Positions 53,822-63,538 of a stretch of DNA of 64,000 bases are shown here, piece by piece. Where the stretch lies: the NCBI GenBank assembly GCA_018269075.1, contig JAFDVJ010000018.1, forward strand, positions 18,630-82,629, read 5' to 3'. Under the pieces are notes generated by a model that searched no databases, had not been told where the DNA came from, and was given only the letters and a program-made list of their open reading frames with translations. The stretch's first letter is position 1, and every line of letters begins with the position of its first letter. The position numbers and the translations under genes were made by a program. The DNA is from Acidobacteriota bacterium (GTDB taxonomy: Bacteria; Acidobacteriota; Blastocatellia; Pyrinomonadales; Pyrinomonadaceae).

Positions 53822-54823
53822 TCACTTTAAGTAATTGACCAGCAATTCCCGGCTGATGGCGGTCGTTCCGAGCTGTTCGACCACGATTCCGGCCGCTTGA
53901 TTGGCAAACTCCGCCGATTCGCGAAAATCCAACCCGGCGGCCAGACAAACCGCGAGCGCCGCGATCACCGTGTCGCCCGCCCCGGTCACATCGTAAACGT
54001 GCCGTGCCGTCGCTTTTAGCTGAATCGTTTTTTGATTCCTCATAAAGAGCTTCATTCCATTTTCGCCGAGAGTCACGAGTAAACCGTCTAACTCCAGTTC
54101 CTGCAACAGTCTGCGGCCGGCATCTTCAAGCAGATGATGATGATGATCTTCGAGATTCCCGGCCTCAAAAGCCTCTTTTCGGTTCGGCGTCAGAAGCGTC
54201 GCCCCGCGGTATTTCGAATAATCCCGGCCTTTCGGATCGACGATCAGGGGTTTGTTCGACTTTCGCGAGATTTCGATTATCTGCCGCAAAAGCCCGTCGG
54301 TTAAAAATCCCTTGGCGTAATCGGAAATCAGAACGACATCGGCCTTTTTCACTTCCCGTCGGATATAATCCATTATTTCCGGCGTTTCGCGCTCATCCAG
54401 CGGCCGGGTCAGCTCCTGATCGATCCGGACGATTTGCTGCTGATGCGCGATGATTCTGGTTTTGACGGTCGTCGGCCGATCGGCGAGACCGAACAGACGG
54501 TGACTCGTTATTCCCGAATTTTCCAGAATTTTTGGAAACAACCCGGCATCTTCGTCGTTTCCCGTGATCCCCACCAGATGCGGCACCGCTCCGAGTCCCG
54601 CGACATTGGCCGCGACGTTGGCCGCACCGCCGGCCGTGACGCTCGATCTCTCCAGCAGAACGATCGGAACCGGTGCCTCGGGCGAGATCCGGCTGACGCT
54701 CCCCCACTGGTATCGATCCAGCATCACGTCGCCGATGATCAAAACATTGATTCCCGCAAATTTGTTTATTAAATCGTTGATTTTTCTCAAGGCGTTCTTA
54801 ATTTCGTTTCGACCAGCGGTCAT
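53822..54823 (-). CDS. D-glycero-beta-D-manno-heptose-7-phosphate kinase (HldE1/RfaE1)
   Basis: A 333-residue PfkB-family kinase matching the N-terminal half of HldE: VLIIGDVMLDRYQWGSVSRI, VPIVLLERSSVTAGGAANVA, DVVLISDYAKGFL and the PfkB signature DVTGAGDTVIAALAV. It puts phosphate on C1 of heptose-7-phosphate. The gene overlaps the end of the HldE2-GmhA gene by 26 nt. HldE is often a single protein; here the two halves are split and the second is fused to GmhA. Confidence 0.92.
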   Translation of the reverse strand: MTAGRNEIKNALRKINDLINKFAGINVLIIGDVMLDRYQWGSVSRISPEAPVPIVLLERSSVTAGGAANVAANVAGLGAVPHLVGITGNDEDAGLFPKILENSGITSHRLFGLADRPTTVKTRIIAHQQQIVRIDQELTRPLDERETPEIMDYIRREVKKADVVLISDYAKGFLTDGLLRQIIEISRKSNKPLIVDPKGRDYSKYRGATLLTPNRKEAFEAGNLEDHHHHLLEDAGRRLLQELELDGLLVTLGENGMKLFMRNQKTIQLKATARHVYDVTGAGDTVIAALAVCLAAGLDFRESAEFANQAAGIVVEQLGTTAISRELLVNYLK

Positions 54824-55805
54824 CGATAATCTCGCACCAGATATGGGCGATCATGATGTGAGTTTCCTGAATCCGCGCGGTCCGGGACGAGGGGGCCAAA
54901 ACCGCGAGGTCGCAAAGCGACGCCAGTTTTTTGCCGGTCGATCCGGTCAGCCCGATCGTCCGGCAGCCGAGCGAACGGGCCTTCATCACGGCCGCCGCGA
55001 CGTTCGGCGAGTTTCCGCTCGTGCTGATCGCGATCAGACAATCCCCTTCACGCCCGAGGGCTTCGACCTGCCGGGCAAATATCCTTTCAAAATCATAATC
55101 ATTGGCCAGCGCGGTCAGCGCCGAGGTGTCGGTGGTCAGCGCGATCGCCGGCAAAGCCGCCCTTTCCGACTCGTAACGGCCGACGAATTCGGCGGCGAGA
55201 TGCTGCGCGTCGGCCGCGCTTCCGCCGTTTCCGCAGATCAGGACTTTGTTCCCTTTTTCAAATGTTTCCCAGAGCAGCTCGGCGCATTTTTCGATCGTCT
55301 CGCGATTCGTCGCCGGGACCCGGCCGACCGTTTCGAGATGTTCCGCGATCGAACGGTCGATGACGGAATCAACCATCGGAGTAACCTCCGGCCGCGGACC
55401 GCCGGCCAGCCGTTCGATGATCCCGGTGGTCGAATGTCCCGGTTTCAGCGGCAGCGAATGGACTTCTCCGCCATTTTGGAGGACGAAATCGGCTCCGATG
55501 ATTTCGCTGACGGCCCAATCACCGCCCTTGACGAGAACGTCCGGAGCGATTTCGCGGATGATTCGTTCGGGCGTCGGCTCATCGAAAACACGCACCTCGT
55601 CGACCGCTTTCAGCCCCTCGAGCATCGCCTTTCTGTCATTTTCACCGAGTACCGGCCGATCAACTCCCTTGATCGCCCGCACCGAGGCGTCGCTGTTGAT
55701 CCCGACGATCAGCCGGGTCCCCAATCGTTTCGCCCGCTCCAGTAAATCGAGATGCCCCGGATGCAAAATATCGAAACAGCCGTTTGTAAAAACTACCTTT
55801 TCCAT
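54798..55805 (-). CDS. Fusion of HldE2 (ADP-heptose synthase) with GmhA (sedoheptulose-7-P isomerase)
   Basis: A 335-residue two-domain protein. Residues 1-~130 are a nucleotidyltransferase: VFTNGCFDILHPGHLDLLER (HxGH site) and LVKGGDWAVSEI. Residues ~140-335 are a GmhA-type SIS domain: LICGNGGSAADAQHLAAEF, ALPAIALTTD, AISTSGNSPNVAAAV. GmhA is the first and HldE2 the last step of ADP-heptose synthesis; the kinase in between is the neighbouring gene. The phosphatase GmhB is not in the window. No frameshift is seen at the junction, so the fusion is intact. Confidence 0.88.
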   Translation of the reverse strand: MEKVVFTNGCFDILHPGHLDLLERAKRLGTRLIVGINSDASVRAIKGVDRPVLGENDRKAMLEGLKAVDEVRVFDEPTPERIIREIAPDVLVKGGDWAVSEIIGADFVLQNGGEVHSLPLKPGHSTTGIIERLAGGPRPEVTPMVDSVIDRSIAEHLETVGRVPATNRETIEKCAELLWETFEKGNKVLICGNGGSAADAQHLAAEFVGRYESERAALPAIALTTDTSALTALANDYDFERIFARQVEALGREGDCLIAISTSGNSPNVAAAVMKARSLGCRTIGLTGSTGKKLASLCDLAVLAPSSRTARIQETHIMIAHIWCEIIDDRWSKRN

Positions 55806-55877
55806 TCCTCCTGTTTTTTCCCTAAATTCAGGCTGTCCCGCCTGCCCTTTTCCCTTTTGAAGACCGAATCCCTACAG

Positions 55878-57422
55878 CTAAAACCCCGGCCGGAGGCCCG
55901 GTAAGCGCCGGCGCCCGATCATAAACCGGACCAGCAGGATGCCGAGAACCGAGATGATCCCGACCTTGACCATATAGGGGACGATCAGCCCGTAAGACCC
56001 TTCATATGAAATACTGGTCAGCAGCATATAAAACACGGTCGCCCGCCAGAACGAGAACTCCTGGTTCTCCTGCAGGGCCGCAAAGACCGCTCTGATTATC
56101 AGACCCAGAATAAACATCCCGACCGGCACTCCGACCGGGCCGAAATTTCGAAGCAGGTCGCCCATCGGAGTGATCGTGAAGGAATTTTCACGGAAGTTGA
56201 AATAAAGCTCGCCGTAATTGCCGGGATCGGTCGCGACCGGTTTGTCGTTCCACAGGATTCGCGGGATCAAAAACGTGATGCTGTCCTTCCAGATGTTGTT
56301 GTCGAGCCCGTAACCCGCTTCGTATGAACCGAGTTTCTCGTAATTCGAGACGACGACGCCGAGCGAGCTGACCGATTCGAACCGTTCCGCCATCGCCGTC
56401 AATCCATTTTCAAGAATCGTCCCGAAATCCTGTTCCGACACTTTTTCAAAGGTCTTGACGACGATCCCGGCGTATTCGTCGATTCCCATCCGCTCCTCGG
56501 TGGTTTTGATCGTTCTGAAGGTCGTCCCGTAAATCATCCCGACGACCAGCGCGACCGTCAGCAGCAGGCCGGACACGATCTTATGCCGCAGTTCGATTTT
56601 CCGGCCCGAAAAACTGAAGGCGAACGCGATCAGGATGAAAAGCTGGATCAGACTCCCGCGGTTTCCCTGAAACGCCGATTTGGTGAGCGATGTCACGAGC
56701 AGGATCCCGATCACCAGATAATGATTCAGATTGAATTTTCCGCGCGTCCTGAATATGCAGAGCCAGAGCAGAAAACTCGCCTCCAGCCAGAACAGCGACA
56801 ACAGAAAAATGATGCCGTCGTAGGAGTTGATTTCCTCCGTTTTCTGAAAACCGAGAATCCCGAGACTGAAGGCCAGCAGCGTGTTCGCGAGCCCGAGCCC
56901 GAGCAGGACCACTCCGGGTTTGAGCACCTGTTCCGGCGTCCATTGCCAGGCCGGCAGCCGGCCGGCGATAAAACTGCCGACCTTTTTCCCGATGGGGAGC
57001 GCGAACCCGAGCGCCAGGCCGCCGAAACCGAGCATCACATACACCAGCGTCAGCGGCAGCTCGTACCGCTCGTCCTGAATAAACACCAGATAGTAGGGCT
57101 GTGAAAGATCGAACGACAGGATCAGCCCGCCGATAAAAAACGCCGGAAAAAAATACGACCAGACCGGAAACACCAGCGGATGAAAAGGGTCGAACTTCTT
57201 TTTGAAAAAAAGATAGGCGCTCGGGATCAAAATGACCGCGCCGGTCAGAAACGTCCAGGGCAGCAGATAATATTTTTGGAGCGATTCCGCCACCCCTTCC
57301 TCCAACAGGTAAAAGGTAAAAAGAAAGACGACGATCAGCCCCCACAAAACAAATATCGGGTAGAGCAGATTCTGTCTTTTATCCGCCATAAACATCGGCG
57401 TCTGGTATCTTTGCTGTGCCAT
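55878..57422 (-). CDS. Wzy-like O-antigen polymerase (polytopic membrane protein)
   Basis: A 514-residue membrane protein with about a dozen hydrophobic segments, among them LIVVFLFTFYLLEEG, LLPWTFLTGAVILIPSAYLF and SIIVLIA-like segments in the middle. A large non-helical loop (around residues 300-400) and conserved-type FGPVGVPVGMFILGLIIR near the end are usual for polymerases of this group. Between the methyltransferase (5-nt gap) and hldE2-gmhA it fits the Wzx/Wzy pathway. Polymerases diverge strongly, so function rests on topology and context. Confidence 0.68.
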   Translation of the reverse strand: MAQQRYQTPMFMADKRQNLLYPIFVLWGLIVVFLFTFYLLEEGVAESLQKYYLLPWTFLTGAVILIPSAYLFFKKKFDPFHPLVFPVWSYFFPAFFIGGLILSFDLSQPYYLVFIQDERYELPLTLVYVMLGFGGLALGFALPIGKKVGSFIAGRLPAWQWTPEQVLKPGVVLLGLGLANTLLAFSLGILGFQKTEEINSYDGIIFLLSLFWLEASFLLWLCIFRTRGKFNLNHYLVIGILLVTSLTKSAFQGNRGSLIQLFILIAFAFSFSGRKIELRHKIVSGLLLTVALVVGMIYGTTFRTIKTTEERMGIDEYAGIVVKTFEKVSEQDFGTILENGLTAMAERFESVSSLGVVVSNYEKLGSYEAGYGLDNNIWKDSITFLIPRILWNDKPVATDPGNYGELYFNFRENSFTITPMGDLLRNFGPVGVPVGMFILGLIIRAVFAALQENQEFSFWRATVFYMLLTSISYEGSYGLIVPYMVKVGIISVLGILLVRFMIGRRRLPGLRPGF

Positions 57423-57427
57423 GGTAA

Positions 57428-58096
57428 TTACTTCAAACCGCAGACCGCGATAATTCCGTCGCTTAACTGTGGAGAAATTTTAACACAAATGTCGTTAAAA
57501 ACGTTATAAATGCGGCGGTTGAACGGCCGGTGTTCGACCCCGATATCGTAGAAACAGAATTTATCGATCTTCAAATTCGCGCGTTCCAGAACGAGTCCCA
57601 GCGTCCGGTACGAATAATAGGCCACGTGATCCGGATGCACCGGTTCCTGCGCGCCGCCCCGGCCGCGCAGCCCGTAGATCATAAACCGCATCGCGCAGTA
57701 GGCGTTGATCGTCGTGATCACGAGCTTTGTCGACGGGTTCATAAACCGCCGGATGCCCGTCAGAAACAACCCCGGATTCGAGAGATGCTCGATCATCTCG
57801 CCGGCGATGATGACCTCGAACGTCTCGTCGAGCGGAACCTCCTCGAGCCGTTCGAGATCGGCCCGGTAAAGATTGCGGCCGCCCGCTTCCCGGAGAATCC
57901 GCAGTCCTTCCTCGTCGAAGTCGAACCCGTAAAGCTCGCTCGCCGTTTTTTCGAGCTCGAAATGCAGCAGCATTCCGTTGTCGATCGAATCCCGCGTATA
58001 GGGGTAGTTCGTACAGCCCAGATGCAGCACTTTGCGGCCGGCGCACATCTGCCGGATAAATTCGACCCGCTGGACCAGTTCAAACTTCTCGCTCAT
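57428..58096 (-). CDS. Class I SAM-dependent methyltransferase
   Basis: A 222-residue methyltransferase: motif I VLHLGCTNYPYT (a divergent G-x-G), acidic YGFDFDEEGLRIL and EVIIAGEMIEHLSNPG. Likely methylates a sugar or lipid-linked intermediate. Translation probably begins at ATG 58096 inside the stop of the flippase (ATGA); the 119 residues that an upstream start would add are not conserved. Substrate unknown. Confidence 0.82.
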   Translation of the reverse strand: MSEKFELVQRVEFIRQMCAGRKVLHLGCTNYPYTRDSIDNGMLLHFELEKTASELYGFDFDEEGLRILREAGGRNLYRADLERLEEVPLDETFEVIIAGEMIEHLSNPGLFLTGIRRFMNPSTKLVITTINAYCAMRFMIYGLRGRGGAQEPVHPDHVAYYSYRTLGLVLERANLKIDKFCFYDIGVEHRPFNRRIYNVFNDICVKISPQLSDGIIAVCGLK

Positions 58097-59601
58097 TCGA
58101 TATTCTTCCCGATCAATCTGTAAAAAAGCGCCTTCTCTTCCTCGTCGATAAACCCGGCCGCCCACAAAATGCCGAGATAAACGAGACCGCCCGCCGCGAC
58201 CGAACCGACGAGGGACGGCCATTTTACCGGCAACACCGTCGCCAGCAGGAATTCGACGAGTCCCGCCCCGACCGCCGCGAGGCCGAGCACTCCGGTCAGC
58301 CGGAGCCAGAACCCGATCTGCACTTTCCCGAAAAACCATTTCTCGACGTAGAACACGGAAAAGAACATCGTCCCGAATCCGGCCAGCCGGGCGAGCGCGA
58401 TCCGGTTGTTTTGATCGCCCCACAAAATAAAGCCGGCAGCACAAATTATAAAGCATACCACAAAGATCAGGCAGTTATAATTCGGGTGGCCCAGACCGTC
58501 CGCCAGATACCAGGAAATTATGCAAAGGGCCGAAAGTCCGAAGGCCAAAGAATGGATGACCAAAAGATCGGTCGAATTCGCCGCGAAATTTTCGCCCATC
58601 CAGAGCGTTAAAAACTGTCGGCTTTCGATCGCCAGCGAGAGCACCATAAAGACGACCAGAAAGGCGACGGTTTTGGTCGCTTTCAGATACAGCCTGAGCA
58701 GCTTGCCGCGTTCCTGCTGAAGCTCGCTCGCGAGCGGAAAAACAACCAGCATCAGACTCGATATAAAACTCTGCATATAAACCGCGATCATCATCGGGAC
58801 GACGTAATAGGTCAGGCTTTCGGTCCCGAGATAGCGCGTGATCCAGGTGCGCTCGAACAACAGCAGAACGTTCGCCAGGATCTGGTAGGCGACCACCGCC
58901 CAGCTGTAGCCGATCACCTTCCAGACCGTGTGCCGGCCGAAACCGAAGCCGATTCCGAATTCGGGCAGATACCGGCGGGCGGTCCGGAACAGCAGGAAAC
59001 CGGTCGGAAAGGTCACGATCAGGTTCCACCACAGCAGCCCGAGCAGCTTGAAGCCGGCGAAGGCCAGCGCCAGATTTCCGCCGATCAGCAGGATATTGTA
59101 AAAGTTGAAGATCTTCGAATAGACGTCGTACCGCTGGATGCCCTGGAGGATCGCGTTGAAGACCTGATTGAGCATCGTGAAGAAGATGATCAGCGCCGAG
59201 ACATAAAAGGCTTCGACCGATTTGGCGCGCGCCGCGGCCTCGATCCTGAAAACGCTGTCCACCAGAAAATCGGCCGACAATACGATGGCCAGCAGGCCGA
59301 TCCCGCCGATCGTCAGATTGACGAACAGCGTCGCCGATATGATGTCGCGGATCTTTTCGTTCTCGCCGGCGGCGCGGTATTCGGCGATGTATTTGGTCAG
59401 CGCCCGGCCGATGTTGAAATTGAAGGAGTAGGCGATGAAACCCGAGATCAGCGCATATATCCCGTAATCTTCGTTGCCGAGCGCCCGGACGATCACCGGC
59501 GTCGCCAGAAAGCTCAGCAATACCGGCAAAAGCCAGGTGGTCGAGCTGTAGATGATGTTCCGGGCCACCGATCTTCCGGTGGAGTTCGCTTCGTCCGCCA
59601 T
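58093..59601 (-). CDS. Wzx-type oligosaccharide flippase
   Basis: A 502-residue polytopic protein with about 12-14 transmembrane segments of the MATE/MOP fold. The first helix SSTTWLLPVLLSFLATPVIV, GNEDYGIYALISGFIAY and YVVPMMIAVYMQSFISSLML match Wzx flippases, which move undecaprenyl-linked repeat units to the periplasm. ATG 59601 sits 1 nt past the stop of the upstream glycosyltransferase and starts at the conserved N-terminus. Confidence 0.86.
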   Translation of the reverse strand: MADEANSTGRSVARNIIYSSTTWLLPVLLSFLATPVIVRALGNEDYGIYALISGFIAYSFNFNIGRALTKYIAEYRAAGENEKIRDIISATLFVNLTIGGIGLLAIVLSADFLVDSVFRIEAAARAKSVEAFYVSALIIFFTMLNQVFNAILQGIQRYDVYSKIFNFYNILLIGGNLALAFAGFKLLGLLWWNLIVTFPTGFLLFRTARRYLPEFGIGFGFGRHTVWKVIGYSWAVVAYQILANVLLLFERTWITRYLGTESLTYYVVPMMIAVYMQSFISSLMLVVFPLASELQQERGKLLRLYLKATKTVAFLVVFMVLSLAIESRQFLTLWMGENFAANSTDLLVIHSLAFGLSALCIISWYLADGLGHPNYNCLIFVVCFIICAAGFILWGDQNNRIALARLAGFGTMFFSVFYVEKWFFGKVQIGFWLRLTGVLGLAAVGAGLVEFLLATVLPVKWPSLVGSVAAGGLVYLGILWAAGFIDEEEKALFYRLIGKNIE

Positions 59602-59602
59602 T

Positions 59603-60874
59603 TCAATCCTCGCCGGCCCCGGCGTATGCCCGGAAGGCGATCTCGGCGACCGCCTTCTCGTTAAAGTTCGCCAAAACGTGCCGGCGTCCCGCCGCCGCCA
59701 GCTTTTTCGCCAGGGTGGGATCGTTTTTGAGCCGCAGCAAAGCTTCCGCCAGCCCCGGGGCGTCGCCGGCTTCGACCAGCAGACCCGTTTGTTCGTGAAT
59801 GACCGCTTCGGGGATCGCGTTGATCCGGGTCGAGACCGCGGGAATGCCGAGCGCCATCGCCTCGAGCAGCGAGATCGGCAGTCCCTCGACATAGCTCGGC
59901 AGCGTGAACGCATCGGCGAGCCGCAGAAATGCGAATAAATCGAGATGCCGGGCCCCGACCTCCTCGGATTTGAGCAGGCGGAAATTCTCGCCGAGACCGA
60001 ACCCTTCGATTTTTGTCCGTTCTTCGGAGGTCAAAACCGAATTCGAGATCCAGACGAAGCCCACGTCGGCGGTCTTTTCGAGAATCCGGCGGGCCGCTTC
60101 GAGAAAGACCCAGCGGCCCTTGCGGTCGATGAACTGGCCGACGCAGAACACGTAGAATTTATCGGGCGGCAGGTTGAACTCCGCCAGTTTCCGTTCCCGG
60201 TCGATCTCGAGCGCGACTGCTTCCCCGATCTCGTCGGGGTCGACGTTGGTGTAGGTGACCTTCACTTTTTCGAGAAATTCGGGCGTGACGAACGGCGTCA
60301 GGCTGTTTTTGGCGTCCTCGTTCGAAGCGAAGAGATGAAAATTGCGAAAACCGATCATCAAACGGAATTTCAGCTTCCAGAGCGCCAGCCGCCAGGCCGG
60401 CACCGGCGGCAGCGAATTATGCATCGTGATAAAGACTTTGGCCCGCCGGCACAGGCGGATCAGCGAGACGAGCGACTGCCACGGGGCGAGCTCGACGTGG
60501 ACGACCGCATCTGTTAAGTCCTTTTTTAACAAATGCCGGACGAGCCGGTCTTCGGCCCGGAATTTGTTCCAGTGCCGCTCGAGCTTGCGCCGGAGAGTGC
60601 CGGCCGGCCGGAGATCGTTTTCGACCGGCAGCAATTCGTAGGGCAGCTTTTTCGTTTCGCAGAATTCGATCAGCTGGCGGCCGGTTTTCTCCGGCATCAC
60701 GAAAAGAATCCCGGCGCGGTCGGCGATCCGCCCGGCGATGCCCAGAAAATAGACCTGCGCCCCGCCCCATTCGAGATAATTCCAGGCATAGATCACCCGT
60801 TCAGGTTTTGATTTAAGTTTTTGTAAATCCTTTTCTGACTTCAAGCTGTCTGTTAGGTGTCGTTCTCCCGTCAA
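59603..60874 (-). CDS. Family 4 glycosyltransferase
   Basis: A 423-residue GT-B enzyme: YAWNYLEWGGAQVYFLGIAG near the start, KFYVFCVGQFIDRKGRWVFL in the donor domain, and YVEGLPISLLEAMALGIPAV (E-x7-E). The start is TTG at 60874 with AAGGA about 11 nt upstream; no ATG occurs before conserved residues. First gene of the long minus-strand glycan string; the 136-nt gap to the divergent gene at 61011 must hold its promoter, though I could not pick a clear one. Confidence 0.85.
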   Translation of the reverse strand: MTGERHLTDSLKSEKDLQKLKSKPERVIYAWNYLEWGGAQVYFLGIAGRIADRAGILFVMPEKTGRQLIEFCETKKLPYELLPVENDLRPAGTLRRKLERHWNKFRAEDRLVRHLLKKDLTDAVVHVELAPWQSLVSLIRLCRRAKVFITMHNSLPPVPAWRLALWKLKFRLMIGFRNFHLFASNEDAKNSLTPFVTPEFLEKVKVTYTNVDPDEIGEAVALEIDRERKLAEFNLPPDKFYVFCVGQFIDRKGRWVFLEAARRILEKTADVGFVWISNSVLTSEERTKIEGFGLGENFRLLKSEEVGARHLDLFAFLRLADAFTLPSYVEGLPISLLEAMALGIPAVSTRINAIPEAVIHEQTGLLVEAGDAPGLAEALLRLKNDPTLAKKLAAAGRRHVLANFNEKAVAEIAFRAYAGAGED

Positions 60875-61010
60875 TTAAAGTGATTCCTTAAGTTATTACC
60901 AAAAAAGAAATTGAAGTTTAGCAAAATTTTCCGGGGCTGTCTTTCCGCCAAAATATTTTTTTTCGGGCCCGATTGGGCAATCCTCCGTTTTTTGGCATAA
61001 TTCCTAATCA

Positions 61011-62633
61011 ATGAGTTTTATCGCTTCGTCGAAATCGACTTTGATCTTTTTTCTTTTGCTGGTCGTCATCGCCGTCCTTCCCGTCTGGTCGGTCGATTAT
61101 TTCATCAATCAGGACGGTTCGGGCCATCTTTACGGTTCTTATCTGATTCTCGAAATCTTCCGGAAAACGCCGGAAACGCTGCGCTTTTTCGCGCTCAACT
61201 CGATCAGCATCCCGAATTCGAGCGGTCATTGGCTGCTCGCCTTTCTGCTGCTCTTCTTCAACCCCTTTCTGACCACCAAGATCATCGTCACGCTGACCTT
61301 CGCCGGTTTCGTCGCCGCCGCCGGCTGGCTCCGCCAGAAAACCGCGCCGGGCGCCGAAGGCCTCAAAACGAGCCTTCTCTTCGGGGCCGTCCTCGGCTTC
61401 AACTGGCTGTGGTTTCTGGGCTTCTACAACTTCATCATCGGCGTCGTCTGTCTGGCGGCGACGGTCGGGCTTTTTTTTCACTGGCGCGAAGAATTGAATC
61501 CGAAACGCCTCCTGCTGATCGCCGGCCTTCTCCTGATCGCTTATTTGAGCCATATCGTCAGCTTTATGATCCTTTCCGGCACGCTCTTTCTGCTGGCCGT
61601 GACGGTTTCGCGGGAAAAGATTTTCAAAAATCTGCTCGGCCTCGCGGCGGCCGTCGTGCCGGTTGTCCCGCTCGCGATTCTCTACAAATCGCTGAGCGCC
61701 GGCGGCGGCGGGTTTTATCCGGCGTGGCGCAATCTCGACAACCCTTTTTCGCCGCTCAGCTGGTTTGCGCAGATCCGCACCGCCGACCCGTTCATCCTGA
61801 TCAGCCGGACGGCATTTCCCTTTCTCTCCGACGCCTCGGCGCTTTACGCGCTGTTCACGCCGGCCGTCTGGATCTACGCTTTCGTGCTGCTGATGCTCTA
61901 CGCGACGTTTTACCGGAAAGAACGATCCAAACTCAATGCTAACAGCCTGTTATTTTTGACTTTGCTGCTCCTGAGCATCGCCGGGGCGATGTTCGCGCCC
62001 GACGATTTCGGCCTCACCAACGGCAGCATCATCCGCGAACGGATCCTGCTCTGCGGGCTGTTCTTTCTGATCCCTTTGTTCCGGACCGAAGATCACCCGA
62101 AGCTCAAACGGATCGGCCAGCTCTGCCTGGTTGTCGTGTTTATTTTTCAGACCGCGGCGCTCTGGGATTACGCGCTCCGGACCGACCGCGAGGCGCATCT
62201 CTATATGGAGGCGGCGCGGGCGCTGCCCGAGGGCGAGCGAATCGCGTCGGTCGTCGTGCTCGAGGACGGGCGGCGTTTTCACTCGCTGCCGATGACGCAG
62301 ATGAGCAGTTATCTGGGAATCGGACGAAACGTCGTCGTGCTCGACAACTACGAGGCCGGTCATTATCTTTTTCCGGTCGTCGCCCGGCAGGCCGAGGACA
62401 AGCAGTTCATCTTCGATCTGACGACCTCGAACGTCTATACGCTCAACAACCCGGACGAAAAGTTCGACGAAAAGCTGGCGCGGCTCGATGCGGTGCTCTC
62501 CCGCAATCAGGGCCGGATCACGACGCTCGTCCTCTGGGGCCGCAACCCGAAGGTCGAGTCGACGGTCGGCCGATGGTTCGCCCCGACGCCCTATTTCGAA
62601 AACGGGAGCGTCCGTTTGTTTCACGCGAGATAG
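61011..62633 (+). CDS. Polytopic membrane protein, GT-C-like
   Basis: A 540-residue protein with about ten hydrophobic segments then a soluble C-terminal domain of ~150 residues. In the first periplasmic loop, VDYFINQDGSGHLYGSYLIL has an acidic residue in the position used by GT-C glycosyltransferases (as in PMT/ArnT/GT87). The C-terminal part (ERIASVVVLEDGRRFHSLPM, YEAGHYLFPVVARQ) is soluble with no match that I recognise. Possibly a lipid-linked sugar transferase or unrelated. Only family-level, low certainty. Convergent with fkbM (13-nt overlap). Confidence 0.55.
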   Translation: MSFIASSKSTLIFFLLLVVIAVLPVWSVDYFINQDGSGHLYGSYLILEIFRKTPETLRFFALNSISIPNSSGHWLLAFLLLFFNPFLTTKIIVTLTFAGFVAAAGWLRQKTAPGAEGLKTSLLFGAVLGFNWLWFLGFYNFIIGVVCLAATVGLFFHWREELNPKRLLLIAGLLLIAYLSHIVSFMILSGTLFLLAVTVSREKIFKNLLGLAAAVVPVVPLAILYKSLSAGGGGFYPAWRNLDNPFSPLSWFAQIRTADPFILISRTAFPFLSDASALYALFTPAVWIYAFVLLMLYATFYRKERSKLNANSLLFLTLLLLSIAGAMFAPDDFGLTNGSIIRERILLCGLFFLIPLFRTEDHPKLKRIGQLCLVVVFIFQTAALWDYALRTDREAHLYMEAARALPEGERIASVVVLEDGRRFHSLPMTQMSSYLGIGRNVVVLDNYEAGHYLFPVVARQAEDKQFIFDLTTSNVYTLNNPDEKFDEKLARLDAVLSRNQGRITTLVLWGRNPKVESTVGRWFAPTPYFENGSVRLFHAR

Positions 62634-63538
62634 TTTTCGACCGATGCGAACCGATCGCGGTAAAACCCCTTCGGAAAGCAGAAAACGTTGGCGCCGATGT
62701 CGTCCGGCCCGAAGCTTTCGAAACGGATCAGCCGTCCCCGTTCTTCGTCGACGCGGTAAAACTCGTAGTCCGCCCGCTCGCTGAAAAACCGGAGCAGATC
62801 GTCGGGCGTGTAGCCGAAATTCCGGGTCTGCTGGCGGGCCATCTCCATCAGCCAGATCGGCGGAACCTTTTGTTTGAAAAGACTTTCCGCGCCTTTTAAG
62901 AACGTCAGCTCGGCGCCCTCGATATCGACCTTGACGAAGTTCACGTCGCCGACCCCGTTTTCCTCTAAATACGAATCAAGCGTCACGACCCGGCATTCGA
63001 AGGAAACCGCGTCGTCGCGACCCTGGTTCGACATCGAAGCGTGCCCCGTCGACAAGCCCTCGAACAAATTGATATAAAGCGTGTCCGGTTTTTCGCCGAG
63101 CGCCAGATTGTTGATCCGGACGTTGGCCGGGCGGTTCATCAGCTCGTAGTTTTTTTCGAGTTCGGCGAAGGTCGGCGGCATCGGTTCGAAAGCGTGCGTG
63201 CGGCCGTTCGGCCCGGCGTATTTATGAAAGATCGACGTGTACCAGCCGAAGTTCGCGCCGACGTCGAGACAGACATCGCCGGCTCTTACCAGCGGGCGCA
63301 GGACCTCGGTCAGTTTTTTCTCGTAATCGCCGTGAAAATAAAGCGTCGTCTGCATCCCGGTCGCGAGATTGACGCTGAACCGGCGGCCGTCCTTCGTCGC
63401 GGCCCGCAGGTCCGGCGGAAAATCCCGGATCAGCGACATCGCTCCGAGATAGACGCGATGCCTGCCGAAATCGATCGGCGTATGATAGGTGTAAAATCTG
63501 ACCAGCGCTAAAAACAGTTTTTTGATACTTTTATTCAT
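62621..63538 (-). CDS. FkbM family methyltransferase
   Basis: A 305-residue O-methyltransferase of the FkbM family: VCLDVGANFGWYTSIF (SAM-binding motif I), HAFEPMPPTFAELEKNYEL, and FVKVDIEGAELTFLKGAESL. These proteins methylate sugars and polyketides and are common at glycan loci. Its 3' end overlaps the convergent membrane-protein gene by 13 nt. The 307 nt beyond its start (63539-63845) carry no gene I recognise. Confidence 0.88.
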   Translation of the reverse strand: MNKSIKKLFLALVRFYTYHTPIDFGRHRVYLGAMSLIRDFPPDLRAATKDGRRFSVNLATGMQTTLYFHGDYEKKLTEVLRPLVRAGDVCLDVGANFGWYTSIFHKYAGPNGRTHAFEPMPPTFAELEKNYELMNRPANVRINNLALGEKPDTLYINLFEGLSTGHASMSNQGRDDAVSFECRVVTLDSYLEENGVGDVNFVKVDIEGAELTFLKGAESLFKQKVPPIWLMEMARQQTRNFGYTPDDLLRFFSERADYEFYRVDEERGRLIRFESFGPDDIGANVFCFPKGFYRDRFASVENYLA

